Source: Eutrophocola sp965662685
Lineage (GTDB): Bacteria; Pseudomonadota; Gammaproteobacteria; Pseudomonadales; Pseudohongiellaceae
Assembly (NCBI GenBank): GCA_965662685.1
Contig: CBFIIQ010000004.1
Coordinates: 39,143 to 103,142 of the forward strand
DNA: 64,000 bases
Reading direction: 5' to 3'
Positions 18,254 to 26,691 of this stretch are shown in pieces. The position numbers and the translations under genes are program-made. The notes beneath the pieces are model-generated. The model saw nothing but the letters and a program-made list of their open reading frames with translations, did no database searches and was not told the origin of the DNA. Numbering within the stretch: position 1 is the first letter of the stretch; every line of letters starts with the position of its first letter.

Positions 18254-18754
18254 TTAACGGCGCCGAAACAGGGGCAGGGGTTCTTCCACTGTGCTCATAT
18301 AACTGGTTGAAAAATCATTGAAGGCTTCCAGTGCGTTCTCTACATTGACTCCATCAGCAAGGTCAAAGCTGTCCATACCACATTTTTTCATATAGAAAAG
18401 CTGGTCACGCAAGACATCTCCAACTGCACGAATTTCACCCTGATAATTTAAACGTTCGCGAAGAATTACTGCTGCTGAAAATGCTCGTCCATCCCTGAAA
18501 ACAGGGAAATTAAGGCAAATCAAGGGCAGGTCAATCACATCATTGGCAAGTTCATAAGGATCGTCCTGGGAATCCAGCCAGACCGCTATTTCTTTATCAG
18601 AGTCCATAAGCGAATCCTTATGCTCCTGCCATAAGGCAAATGGCACCACAATATGCCCGGCTGTATCAGCTAGCGCAGCAGTAAGCTCAACATCCTTTGC
18701 CAGCAGGTGCCAGGTGTTTTCGATGACCTGTCCGTCTTTAATCAGCGTTGGCAT
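18254..18754 (-). CDS. DUF934 protein, partner of sulfite reductase
   Basis: Protein of unknown biochemical role that is regularly encoded just after the cysI-type hemoprotein in Pseudomonas-like bacteria. The start at 18754 (MPTLIKDG) is chosen because relatives begin this way; a longer frame to 18847 would run far into cysI. This start overlaps the end of cysI by 17 bases, a sign of translational coupling. Recognisable segments are SLMDSDKEIAVWLDSQDD, ICLNFPVFRDGRAFSAAVILRE and AVGDVLRDQLFYMKKCGMDSF. It may help deliver electrons to, or assemble, the reductase, but that is inference from gene pairing only. Length 166 residues. Confidence 0.85.
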   Translation of the reverse strand: MPTLIKDGQVIENTWHLLAKDVELTAALADTAGHIVVPFALWQEHKDSLMDSDKEIAVWLDSQDDPYELANDVIDLPLICLNFPVFRDGRAFSAAVILRERLNYQGEIRAVGDVLRDQLFYMKKCGMDSFDLADGVNVENALEAFNDFSTSYMSTVEEPLPLFRRR

Positions 18755-20396
18755 ACACTTTTTCCTTATAGGGTTCCATGCCAATACGATTGTAGGTGGC
18801 AAGAAAGTTTTCGTTATCCTGACGATTTTCCAGGTATACATTAACAATTTTATCGATCACGTCGGGCATTTCAGCCTGGGCAAATGATGGCCCAAGCACC
18901 TTACCCAGAGATGTGTCTCTGTCTGAAGAACCACCCAGGGTGACCTGGTAAAATTCAGCGCCTTTTTTATCAACACCGAGGATGCCAATATTACCGACAT
19001 GGTGATGCCCACAGGCATTCATGCAGCCAGAAATATTCAATGTAATCTCACCGATATTTTTCTGGACGTCAAAATCTTCAAACCGGCGCTGAATTGATTC
19101 CGCAATAGGGATCGATTTTGCATTAGCCAGCGAACAGAAATCACCACCAGGACAGCAGACTATATCGTTAAGTAAGCCGATATAGGGTGTTGCCAGTGAT
19201 TCTGTTTTAAGGGCCTGATACACAAGGTATAAATCCTGCAATCGTACATCGGTGAGTACCAGGTTTTGTTCATGAGTCACTCGAACTTCGCCAAAACTGT
19301 ATTTGTCCGCCAGATCCGCAACAAATTCCATTTGCTTATCAGTAATATCACCAGGGGCTACACCGGTTTCTTTCAAACAAAGATTAACAATGCGATAACC
19401 TGACTTTTTATGAGGGACGACATTGCGCTCGAGCCAATGACTGAATAACAAGTCACTTGCTGCGGCATCTTCGACGGTCTGGTCTGTGTTTTCCAGTTCC
19501 TGATAATCCGGATCTGTGAAAAATCCTTTACAGCGCTGCACTTCATCCTGGGTCAGGGTGGCTGAGCCATCTTTATCATGAAGCCATTCAGCTTCCACTT
19601 TTTCACGAAAGGCGTCTGCGCCCAATTCCTTTACCAGGATCTTGATACGGGCCTTATATTTGTTATCTCGTCGACCAAAGCGGTTATAGACCCGCATGAT
19701 GGCATCAAGATAGGTAAGTAAATGTTGCCAGGGCAAGAATTCACAGATTGTTGAGCCAATCACCGGAGTACGACCCAGGCCGCCACCCACCAGCACCTGA
19801 AAGCCAATGTCACCTTTATCATCTTTTTTAATATACAGGCCTATATCATGGACCTGGGTAGCTGCCTGATCATTGGGAGTGCCACAGACGGCGATCTTGA
19901 ATTTACGCGGCAAGTAAGCAAATTCGGGGTGAAATGAAGACCATTGGCGAATAATCTCACACCATGGACGACTGTCTTCAATTTCATCGACGGCAACGCC
20001 GGCAAACTGGTCTGTGGTGGTATTACGAATACAGTTTCCACTGGTCTGGATCGCATGCATTTCGACGTCTGCCAGTTCGGCTAATAAATCAGGAACCTGT
20101 TCCAGAACAGGCCAGTTGTACTGGATGTTTTGACGCGTGGAAAAATGCGCATAGCCTTTGTCATAATCTCTGCTAATGGAAGCAAGTTTTCGCAATTGGC
20201 GTGACGACAGGCAGCCATAGGGAATAGCCACACGCAGCATTGGTGCGAGTCGCTGGATGTATAAGCCATTTTGCAAACGCAGAGGTAGAAACTGCTCTGC
20301 ACTGAGTTCACCAGCCTGAAAACGGCGCGTCTGATCACGAAACTGAACAATTCGCTCCTGCAGCATCTGGTTATCATAGTTATCGTAAATATACAT
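18738..20396 (-). CDS. cysI: Assimilatory sulfite reductase hemoprotein subunit (nitrite/sulfite reductase family)
   Basis: Siroheme and 4Fe-4S enzyme that reduces sulfite to sulfide in cysteine biosynthesis. The protein has the two ferredoxin-like half-repeats and the two siroheme/4Fe-4S segments of the family. The four cluster cysteines lie in CCPGGDFCSLANAKS (about residues 413-420) and NISGCMNACGHHH (about 456-462), with the siroheme-binding arginines in STRQNIQYNW and TSGNCIRN. The length of 552 residues and the N-terminus MYIYDNYD closely match the Pseudomonas type, which works without a CysJ flavoprotein next to it. No cysJ is seen here. Nitrite reduction is a lesser possibility. A 347-base spacer separates it from the divergent nfuA. 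Confidence 0.93.
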   Translation of the reverse strand: MYIYDNYDNQMLQERIVQFRDQTRRFQAGELSAEQFLPLRLQNGLYIQRLAPMLRVAIPYGCLSSRQLRKLASISRDYDKGYAHFSTRQNIQYNWPVLEQVPDLLAELADVEMHAIQTSGNCIRNTTTDQFAGVAVDEIEDSRPWCEIIRQWSSFHPEFAYLPRKFKIAVCGTPNDQAATQVHDIGLYIKKDDKGDIGFQVLVGGGLGRTPVIGSTICEFLPWQHLLTYLDAIMRVYNRFGRRDNKYKARIKILVKELGADAFREKVEAEWLHDKDGSATLTQDEVQRCKGFFTDPDYQELENTDQTVEDAAASDLLFSHWLERNVVPHKKSGYRIVNLCLKETGVAPGDITDKQMEFVADLADKYSFGEVRVTHEQNLVLTDVRLQDLYLVYQALKTESLATPYIGLLNDIVCCPGGDFCSLANAKSIPIAESIQRRFEDFDVQKNIGEITLNISGCMNACGHHHVGNIGILGVDKKGAEFYQVTLGGSSDRDTSLGKVLGPSFAQAEMPDVIDKIVNVYLENRQDNENFLATYNRIGMEPYKEKVYANAD

Positions 20397-20743
20397 TTCC
20401 CGGTCCCGGTTTTCTTATAATTGAGTGGTGCGTTAGTCATCTTTTGCAGTGTTCTATCGCACTGCTATTGATGATTTTCAAGGCACGCGATGATACTACG
20501 AGTCAGGATTTAGCGCTATGGGTAAGTCCATGAAATCCTTTAATAAACATACTCTTTGTATGGTCTTGTTTTGCTTTATAAGATCACTTGTCCCACAATA
20601 TGATCCCAGCCCTTGATTACTCTCGTAAAGACACCATTATAGTCAATATAAAAGCTGGTTCTCAGGGTGACATCAGGCACAACAACGGTGATAATCAGCC
20701 GCTTTTCAAATACCGCATACTCCCAGCAGGATAATGGATATTC
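20397..20743. other. Divergent intergenic region between cysI and nfuA
   Basis: 347 bases without a convincing gene. It must hold the promoters for cysI (minus) and nfuA (plus). A TTGATT near 20615 with a TATAGT about 19 bases later is a weak candidate for nfuA. I could not identify a clear CysB or IscR site by eye. Confidence 0.4.
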
Positions 20744-21325
20744 ATGATAGAAATTACAGATTCAGGCAAAACATATCTAAAGCAGCTTTTGGACAAACAG
20801 GATTGTGAAGGGATCGCAATACGTGTATTCGTTCTTGATGGCGGTACCCCCAAAGCAGAAACCTGCATTGCTTTTTGCCGTCCTGGAGAAGAAGAGGCGG
20901 ATGATGAAATGTTCGATTACATTGAGTTCAATGCTTTTATTGAGTCCAAAAGCAAACAATACCTGGAAGAAGCCGTTGTAGATTTTGCCAAAGACAGCAT
21001 GGGCGGGCAGCTTACTATTCGCGCTCCCAATTCTCGCATGCCAAAGATTTCAGAAGACAGCCCATTGGAAGATCGTATTAATTATATTCTTTATAACGAA
21101 ATCAACCCGGGGCTGGCCGCCCACGGTGGTTTCATTTCCCTGGAAGAAGTGACTGAAGACGCTGTCGTGGTTTTACGCTTCGGCGGGGGTTGTCAGGGCT
21201 GTGGCATGGTTGATGTAACGCTTAAAGACGGCGTTGAAAAATCCCTGATGGAACAGTTACCCCAGATTAAAGAGATCAGGGATGTAACCGATCACACCCA
21301 GCAGGAAAACGCTTACTACAAATAA
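20744..21325 (+). CDS. nfuA: Fe-S biogenesis protein NfuA
   Basis: Iron-sulfur carrier that holds a 4Fe-4S cluster at a dimer interface and passes it to target enzymes, especially under oxidative stress or iron limitation. The N-terminal half is a degenerate A-type (IscA-like) domain starting MIEITDSGKTYLKQLLDKQ. The C-terminal Nfu domain starts about residue 110 and carries the cluster ligands Cys150 and Cys153 in GGGCQGCGMVD. The length of 193 residues matches the two-domain NfuA and not the short NifU-type. Its many likely clients include the neighbouring sulfite reductase and Complex I encoded in the same window. Confidence 0.96.
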   Translation: MIEITDSGKTYLKQLLDKQDCEGIAIRVFVLDGGTPKAETCIAFCRPGEEEADDEMFDYIEFNAFIESKSKQYLEEAVVDFAKDSMGGQLTIRAPNSRMPKISEDSPLEDRINYILYNEINPGLAAHGGFISLEEVTEDAVVVLRFGGGCQGCGMVDVTLKDGVEKSLMEQLPQIKEIRDVTDHTQQENAYYK

Positions 21326-21383
21326 GCTCAGACCAAAATCAAGAGAACTGTCCCAGACTCACCATAATATAGCGATCTGTACT

Positions 21384-22136
21384 ATGTCATCAGTGATTGG
21401 AGTAATAGGAGGCAGTGGCCTTTATGCCCTTGATGATAATGAAGCTGCTGAGTCGGTGAGTATAAAAACTCCCTATGCAGACGAACCTGTAATTATTCGT
21501 AAAAGCAAAGTCGCCGGCAATGAAGTGATATTTCTGGCCCGCCACGGAAAAAACCATGGCATTCCTCCTCATCGTATTAATTATCGGGCCAATCTTCATG
21601 CCATGGCGATATGTGGCGTGAACTCCATTATCGCTGTCAATGTCGTCGGTGGAATTTCACAACTGATGTCGCCTGGCTCCATTGTTATTCCGGATCAGAT
21701 TATTGACTACACCTGGGGCAGGGAACACACCTTCTTTAACACCCTAGACAAGCCAGAAAACCATATCGATTTCAGCTGGCCCTACGATATGGCCCTGGCA
21801 AAAGTCCTCGCCACAAGTACCCTGGCGCTGGGTTTGCCACTGAAACAGGGAGAAGTACGAGGAGTATATGGTTGCACACAGGGCCCGCGACTTGAAACTG
21901 CTGCTGAAATCATGCGCATGAAAAATGATGGCTGTGACATCGTCGGCATGACTGCAATGCCGGAAGCAGCTTTGGCAAGAGAGCTTGATATTGCCTATGC
22001 AAGTATTGCTCTGGTGGTAAATTGGGCTGCAGGGCTGACGCAGGAAACAATTTCTTTTGCGGATATCACTTCTACCCTTGACGCAGGGATGACGGACATC
22101 AAAAGAACGTTGTTAAGAACAATTGCAGGGCTTTAA
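21384..22136 (+). CDS. S-methyl-5'-thioinosine phosphorylase (MTAP/PNP family)
   Basis: Purine-nucleoside phosphorylase-fold enzyme that splits methylthio-nucleosides made from polyamine synthesis. Family motifs are VIGGSGLY at the N-terminus (phosphate loop), ARHGKNHGIPPHRINYRANL, and TQGPRLETAAEI followed by GMTAMPEAALARE. It resembles the Pseudomonas aeruginosa PA3004 type, which prefers methylthioinosine, including the SGREHT-like segment (here WGREHTFF) and the GMTxMPEAALARE stretch. Methylthioadenosine cannot be excluded as substrate. It lies near csiV and mfd as in Pseudomonas. Length 250 residues; it converges with csiV, with 7 bases between the stop codons. Confidence 0.87.
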   Translation: MSSVIGVIGGSGLYALDDNEAAESVSIKTPYADEPVIIRKSKVAGNEVIFLARHGKNHGIPPHRINYRANLHAMAICGVNSIIAVNVVGGISQLMSPGSIVIPDQIIDYTWGREHTFFNTLDKPENHIDFSWPYDMALAKVLATSTLALGLPLKQGEVRGVYGCTQGPRLETAAEIMRMKNDGCDIVGMTAMPEAALARELDIAYASIALVVNWAAGLTQETISFADITSTLDAGMTDIKRTLLRTIAGL

Positions 22137-22143
22137 CACTAAC

Positions 22144-23046
22144 TCAATCAAAGAAGCTGCTTTGCTCAGGTAATTGATAGGGTCTTACTTCAACGAGAAT
22201 ACCTATATCGGGATGATCGAGATAATGCAGTTCATTGCTGATCATAGCCCGCGTCTGTTCCATATAAGCAACGTCAGTAACCAAGTATTGGTTTTCAAAA
22301 TCGGGATTTATGACGTTCTCATCCAGAGTTGCGCCAACAGGAAGAGGGGGCAACTCCCGTTGCGGATTGCCCGCAGGTAATTCTGCGCTACCTACAAATG
22401 AAGCGAGCCAGAGTCTTGCCTCGACGTCGACACGATTTACGTTATAGCTGAATCGTAAACTGCCCTCAAGTTCATGATGCAAGCCATATTGCTGTCCGCC
22501 CTGTACCAAAATTCCTGTGCTTTGAACGCGATTCAGCACTGGCTGTCGCCATACTGCATGAAACAGCAGACGGTGAACGGGAGACTGATTGATTTTTTCG
22601 TTGTAGCTCAAAAATCTGGCGGACTCATTACCAAGTGCTATGAATGGGTCCCGATTAAAATCAGTAATACGGAATTCTCCATTAGGCGAATGATTTTTCG
22701 GTCCAATAAACTCTGGCGAGACGGCTTCTTCTGCCGACAAAGGTTGTTGAACGCCAATCAATGCATCGGATAGGACAAATGCCAACTCATTGTCGGGAAA
22801 GGGTATTTGGTAAATTTTGCTAGCAGGAACCAGCGCTCTTGCTGGCTCGAAATAGCTCAGCGATATTTTATCTGGAATGACAAGTTCGTTATTCTCGTCG
22901 GAGTTTTCGTTGCTAAAAATACTGACTTCGACCTCATACCAGCGGTTTCCGTCATAACTAAAGGTTTGTGCCATGGCAGAAGACGTAGCAGCAAGAGCAC
23001 ATGCTGCGGTAAAAGGTATGAAGATGGCAAGAGTGCGAAAAGACAT
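22144..23046 (-). CDS. csiV: CsiV family protein (probable periplasmic, peptidoglycan-binding)
   Basis: Exported protein found in gammaproteobacteria next to mfd; the Vibrio cholerae CsiV binds peptidoglycan and supports tolerance of non-canonical D-amino acids. Residues 1-26 form a signal peptide with an AMA cleavage site before Gln27. The mature protein opens with RWYEVEVSIFSNE, the hallmark of the family, and the C-terminal region contains ELHYLDHPDIGILVEVRPY. The start codon is 4 bases after the mfd stop, so the two are surely co-transcribed. Length 300 residues. The role in this organism is inferred from the Vibrio protein. Confidence 0.82.
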   Translation of the reverse strand: MSFRTLAIFIPFTAACALAATSSAMAQTFSYDGNRWYEVEVSIFSNENSDENNELVIPDKISLSYFEPARALVPASKIYQIPFPDNELAFVLSDALIGVQQPLSAEEAVSPEFIGPKNHSPNGEFRITDFNRDPFIALGNESARFLSYNEKINQSPVHRLLFHAVWRQPVLNRVQSTGILVQGGQQYGLHHELEGSLRFSYNVNRVDVEARLWLASFVGSAELPAGNPQRELPPLPVGATLDENVINPDFENQYLVTDVAYMEQTRAMISNELHYLDHPDIGILVEVRPYQLPEQSSFFD

Positions 23047-23050
23047 GAAC

Positions 23051-26000
23051 TCAGGCTACCTTAAGTGATTCGGGAGATAAAGTATTCAGCAGTTGTTTTA
23101 CAAACTCGATGCGATCACGGGCGTCATCCAGGTCATGTCTGAATTTTAACTCTGTTGCGCCGCTGAGCGAATAAACGCGGGAGTTATCCTGGACCATTTT
23201 AACGATGGAGTAAGGGTCAACCACCGTATCGTTATTGAATATAACCTTGCCAAAGCGGGCATTGGCTTCAATCTTTTGTATGCCAAGAGATTCGGCATAC
23301 AGTTTGAGCAGGGTGACTTCAAACAGTAGTTTGCCGGCTTCTGGTAACAGCCCAAAGCGATCAATCATTTCAATTTTCAAGCCATCAAGCTCGCGTTTAT
23401 CTCCGGCATTGGCAATGCGTTTATACATCATTAAGCGTATATGCACATCCGGCAAGTATTGCTCGGGAATAAGAGCTGGTATGTGGAGATTGATTTCTAC
23501 ACTGGTCTGAATAGGTCGGTTCAGGTCAGGGACCTTGCCTTGCCTCATCAGCTTCACGGTATGTTCAAGCATCTCACTATAGAGCGAAAAGCCGATGGTC
23601 TGGATATGACCACTTTGCTCATCGCCCAGCAGTTCTCCAGCACCACGTATCTCCAGATCATGACTTGCCAGAACGAAACCGGCTCCCAGGGTATCTGCAG
23701 AACCAATGGCATCAAGACGTTTTAACGCATCGGCACTCATGGATTTTGCATGCGGCGTCAGGAGATAGGCATATGCCTGGTGATGGGAGCGGCCAACCCT
23801 GCCACGTAACTGGTGTAACTGCGCCAGCCCAAATTTGTCAGCACGCTCTACAATGATGGTATTGGCTGTCGGGATATCAATGCCTGTTTCTATGATGGTT
23901 GAGCAAACCAGTACGTTGTAGCGACGGTGATAAAAATCCGACATCACTTTTTCCAGACGGCTTTCCCTCAATTGCCCATGACCTACACAGACACTCGCTT
24001 CAGGTAGCAAGGTGCGAATATCATCTGCCGTTTTCTCAATAGTTTTAACCTCATTGTGCAGATAAAAAACCTGCCCCCCACGTAATAGTTCTCGCTGAAT
24101 AGCTTCCTTGAGAAGCGCATCAGATGACTCCCGGACAAAAGTTTTCACTGATAGTCTTCTTGCCGGCGGTGTCGCAATAATAGAAAGGTCCCTGATACCT
24201 GACATAGCCATGTTCAGCGTTCGGGGAATGGGGGTCGCTGTTAAGGTAAGAATATCCACATTGGCGCGCAGGGATTTCAGCTTTTCTTTTTGACGCACGC
24301 CAAATCGATGCTCTTCATCAATAATCAGCAGGCCAAGGTTTTTGTATTTGACGTCTGCCTGTAATAGCTTATGCGTGCCTATCACTATATCGATTGTGCC
24401 AGCCTCAAGCTCCTTCAGGTTTTCACCATGTTTTTTACTACTGACAAAACGTGACATCAAGCCAATGTTAATTGGCCAGTCTGCAAAGCGATCTTTGAAA
24501 TTATCATAGTGTTGCTGGGCGAGCAGGGTCGTTGGTACCAGGATCACTACCTGGGTATTGTTGCTCACAGCAATGAAAGCGGCACGGATTGCTACTTCGG
24601 TTTTTCCAAAGCCGACGTCACCGCAGACAAGACGATCCATCGCTTTTTCACTTTGTAAATCAGCAACCACCGCATCAATTGTATCCTTCTGGTCTTCGGT
24701 TTCTTCAAAAGCAAAACCATTGGCAAAAACCCGATAATCGTCTTCCGGCAGTTTAAATTTAGTGCCTTTTTGCGCCTCTCTGCGCGCATAGACGTCGAGC
24801 AATTCTGCTGCGACATCAATTACTTTTTCAGCTGCTTTGCGCTTGGCTTTTTCCCACTGATCACTGCCTAATTTGCTCAACGGAGCATTGTCGGCATCAG
24901 CACCGCTGTATCGATTAATCAGATGCAGCGAAGACACCGGCACATAGAGTTTTGCTTCGTCCGCATATTCAAGTACCAGGAACTCTGTGAGCTGAGCCTC
25001 TACTTCAAAAGTTTGCAGTCCTCGATAGCGACCAATTCCGTGATCGATATGAACCACCGGGGCGCCGATATGCAGCTCGGATAAACTCTTGATAATAAAA
25101 TCGGCATTGTCGGTAAATTTTCCGCGCCGTCTGGGCTGACTTACATGATCAGCAAACAACTGACTTTCGGTGATCAGGATGTAACGCGGGTCATCCAGCC
25201 AGATGCCGTTTTCAATTGGCGCAACAGTTATGGCGAGTGAAGGCATTTCGGCGCTAAACTTTTCCCAACTATCAATGCTCTCGGCCCTGATATTTATGGT
25301 CTTTAACAAATCCAGCAAGGCTTCACGTCGGCCTGGTGAGTCGGCACAAAACAGGACGGGAATTTCATTAACTGATTCAAGAAATTGCTGGAGTTTATGC
25401 AGGGGAGTTTCTTTTTTGTGCTCAATACCAATGTCAGGAACGGGGCGCACAGGCAATATTGCCTGGCTATTATCAGCTGCAATAGCGCGCAAATTCACCT
25501 GGGCATAATTATTAAAGGCGGCAAACAGCCGGTCAACAGGGATAAATAGTTTTTCTGGCTCCAGCAATGGACGTTCAGGATCTACCCTGCGGTCTTCATA
25601 ACGCAGATTAACATCGTGCCAGAACAATTCTGCCGCATCATGGACCTCACCCACGGTAAAAATAGTGGTGTGCTCAGGCAGGTAATCGAACAGGCTGCTC
25701 AGCTCACCAAAAAACAGAGGCAAGTAATATTCAATGCCAGCGACTGAGTTACCTTTGGAAATATCCTCATAAAGGGGACATTTTCTGACATCAATATCAA
25801 ATGCTTCGCGAAAGTTTTGCCGAAAAGTACTGATGCCCTGTTCAGTCAACGGGAATTCTTTTCCTGGCAGTAATTTTACTGACTGGATCTTGTCCCTGGA
25901 GAGCTGTGTCTCGGCATCAAAGTGACGCAGACTTTCTATATCCTCATCAAACAGTTCAATGCGGACCGGCTGCGTCCCTCCCATTGGAAATATGTCCATG

Positions 26001-26515
26001 ATGGAACCACGCACAGCAAATTCACCATGTTCATAGACCGACTCTACGCAGAGGTAACCTGCTGACTCCAGTTCGCGACGCATGTTTTCAAGCTTGAGCT
26101 GCTGACCAACTTCAAGACTAAGACTCATTGCCTTGATGTAGCTGGCAGGCACCAGACGGTGCATGAGGGTACTCACAGGAATAATCAGCAGGGCATTACT
26201 GGCATCCTTGATCCTTGATAATGTAGTCAGCCGCTTGGAAATAATATCCTGATGGGGCGAGAAATTGTCATAGGGAAGTATTTCCCAGTCAGGAAACTCA
26301 AGCAAACTCGTACTCTCACCACAAAAAAATGCCGTTTCGTGCTGGAGTCGCTCTGCTTGCTGGGAATTTTCAGTAATAACCACAGTGAGACCGCCTTTTT
26401 GCTCGGCATGGCTGGCCAGTACCAGGCTGCCACCGGCACCTGCCATACCATCCCATCGCTGTTTTTCGCCAGCGCCGGAGAGCCGTGGCAGGTCATACAA
26501 TTGCAATTTTTTCAT
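23051..26515 (-). CDS. mfd: Transcription-repair coupling factor Mfd
   Basis: DNA translocase that removes RNA polymerase stalled at lesions and recruits UvrA. Start 26515 (MKKLQLYDLP) is preferred because it is an ATG with GAGA upstream; an in-frame TTG lies 27 bases earlier. Domains in order: UvrB-like region, RNA polymerase-interacting CarD-like domain (HIDHGIGRYRGLQTFEV, about residues 490-560), helicase core with Walker A CGDVGFGKTEVA and the IIDEEHRFG box, the GRVGRS motif VI, and the C-terminal TRCF domain. The length of 1154 residues is full. Together with uvrC later in the window it serves nucleotide excision repair. Confidence 0.97.
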   Translation of the reverse strand: MKKLQLYDLPRLSGAGEKQRWDGMAGAGGSLVLASHAEQKGGLTVVITENSQQAERLQHETAFFCGESTSLLEFPDWEILPYDNFSPHQDIISKRLTTLSRIKDASNALLIIPVSTLMHRLVPASYIKAMSLSLEVGQQLKLENMRRELESAGYLCVESVYEHGEFAVRGSIMDIFPMGGTQPVRIELFDEDIESLRHFDAETQLSRDKIQSVKLLPGKEFPLTEQGISTFRQNFREAFDIDVRKCPLYEDISKGNSVAGIEYYLPLFFGELSSLFDYLPEHTTIFTVGEVHDAAELFWHDVNLRYEDRRVDPERPLLEPEKLFIPVDRLFAAFNNYAQVNLRAIAADNSQAILPVRPVPDIGIEHKKETPLHKLQQFLESVNEIPVLFCADSPGRREALLDLLKTINIRAESIDSWEKFSAEMPSLAITVAPIENGIWLDDPRYILITESQLFADHVSQPRRRGKFTDNADFIIKSLSELHIGAPVVHIDHGIGRYRGLQTFEVEAQLTEFLVLEYADEAKLYVPVSSLHLINRYSGADADNAPLSKLGSDQWEKAKRKAAEKVIDVAAELLDVYARREAQKGTKFKLPEDDYRVFANGFAFEETEDQKDTIDAVVADLQSEKAMDRLVCGDVGFGKTEVAIRAAFIAVSNNTQVVILVPTTLLAQQHYDNFKDRFADWPINIGLMSRFVSSKKHGENLKELEAGTIDIVIGTHKLLQADVKYKNLGLLIIDEEHRFGVRQKEKLKSLRANVDILTLTATPIPRTLNMAMSGIRDLSIIATPPARRLSVKTFVRESSDALLKEAIQRELLRGGQVFYLHNEVKTIEKTADDIRTLLPEASVCVGHGQLRESRLEKVMSDFYHRRYNVLVCSTIIETGIDIPTANTIIVERADKFGLAQLHQLRGRVGRSHHQAYAYLLTPHAKSMSADALKRLDAIGSADTLGAGFVLASHDLEIRGAGELLGDEQSGHIQTIGFSLYSEMLEHTVKLMRQGKVPDLNRPIQTSVEINLHIPALIPEQYLPDVHIRLMMYKRIANAGDKRELDGLKIEMIDRFGLLPEAGKLLFEVTLLKLYAESLGIQKIEANARFGKVIFNNDTVVDPYSIVKMVQDNSRVYSLSGATELKFRHDLDDARDRIEFVKQLLNTLSPESLKVA

Positions 26516-26620
26516 AGGTCTCTTTGTGGAATTTATTGCCAATGTCAGGCGAAGCCTGGAAGAAATTTAACAGAGCGCAGATGAAGATTCTGCCGGCAAA
26601 CTATTAACAATCCCAGATAA

Positions 26621-26649
26621 TGGACTTCTCTTGCGCATCCTTGGATAAT
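26621..26649 (+). promoter_or_regulatory. Predicted promoter of the long-form GAPDH gene
   Basis: TGGACT (26621-26626) and GATAAT (26644-26649) are separated by 17 bases. Transcription would start near 26656, downstream of the in-frame ATG at 26620, and so supports the GTG at 26692 as the true start. Consensus match is fair (4 of 6 and 5 of 6), so this is a prediction only. Confidence 0.4.
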
Positions 26650-26691
26650 ACGCGCCTCATTTTCAACCGGAATTTTACAGGAAAACAAACC

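Noticed and set aside
26620..26691. Longer N-terminus for GAPDH from the ATG at 26620
   Set aside because: There is no ribosome-binding site, the extra residues do not resemble relatives, and a likely promoter lies within this stretch. The GTG at 26692 is better.
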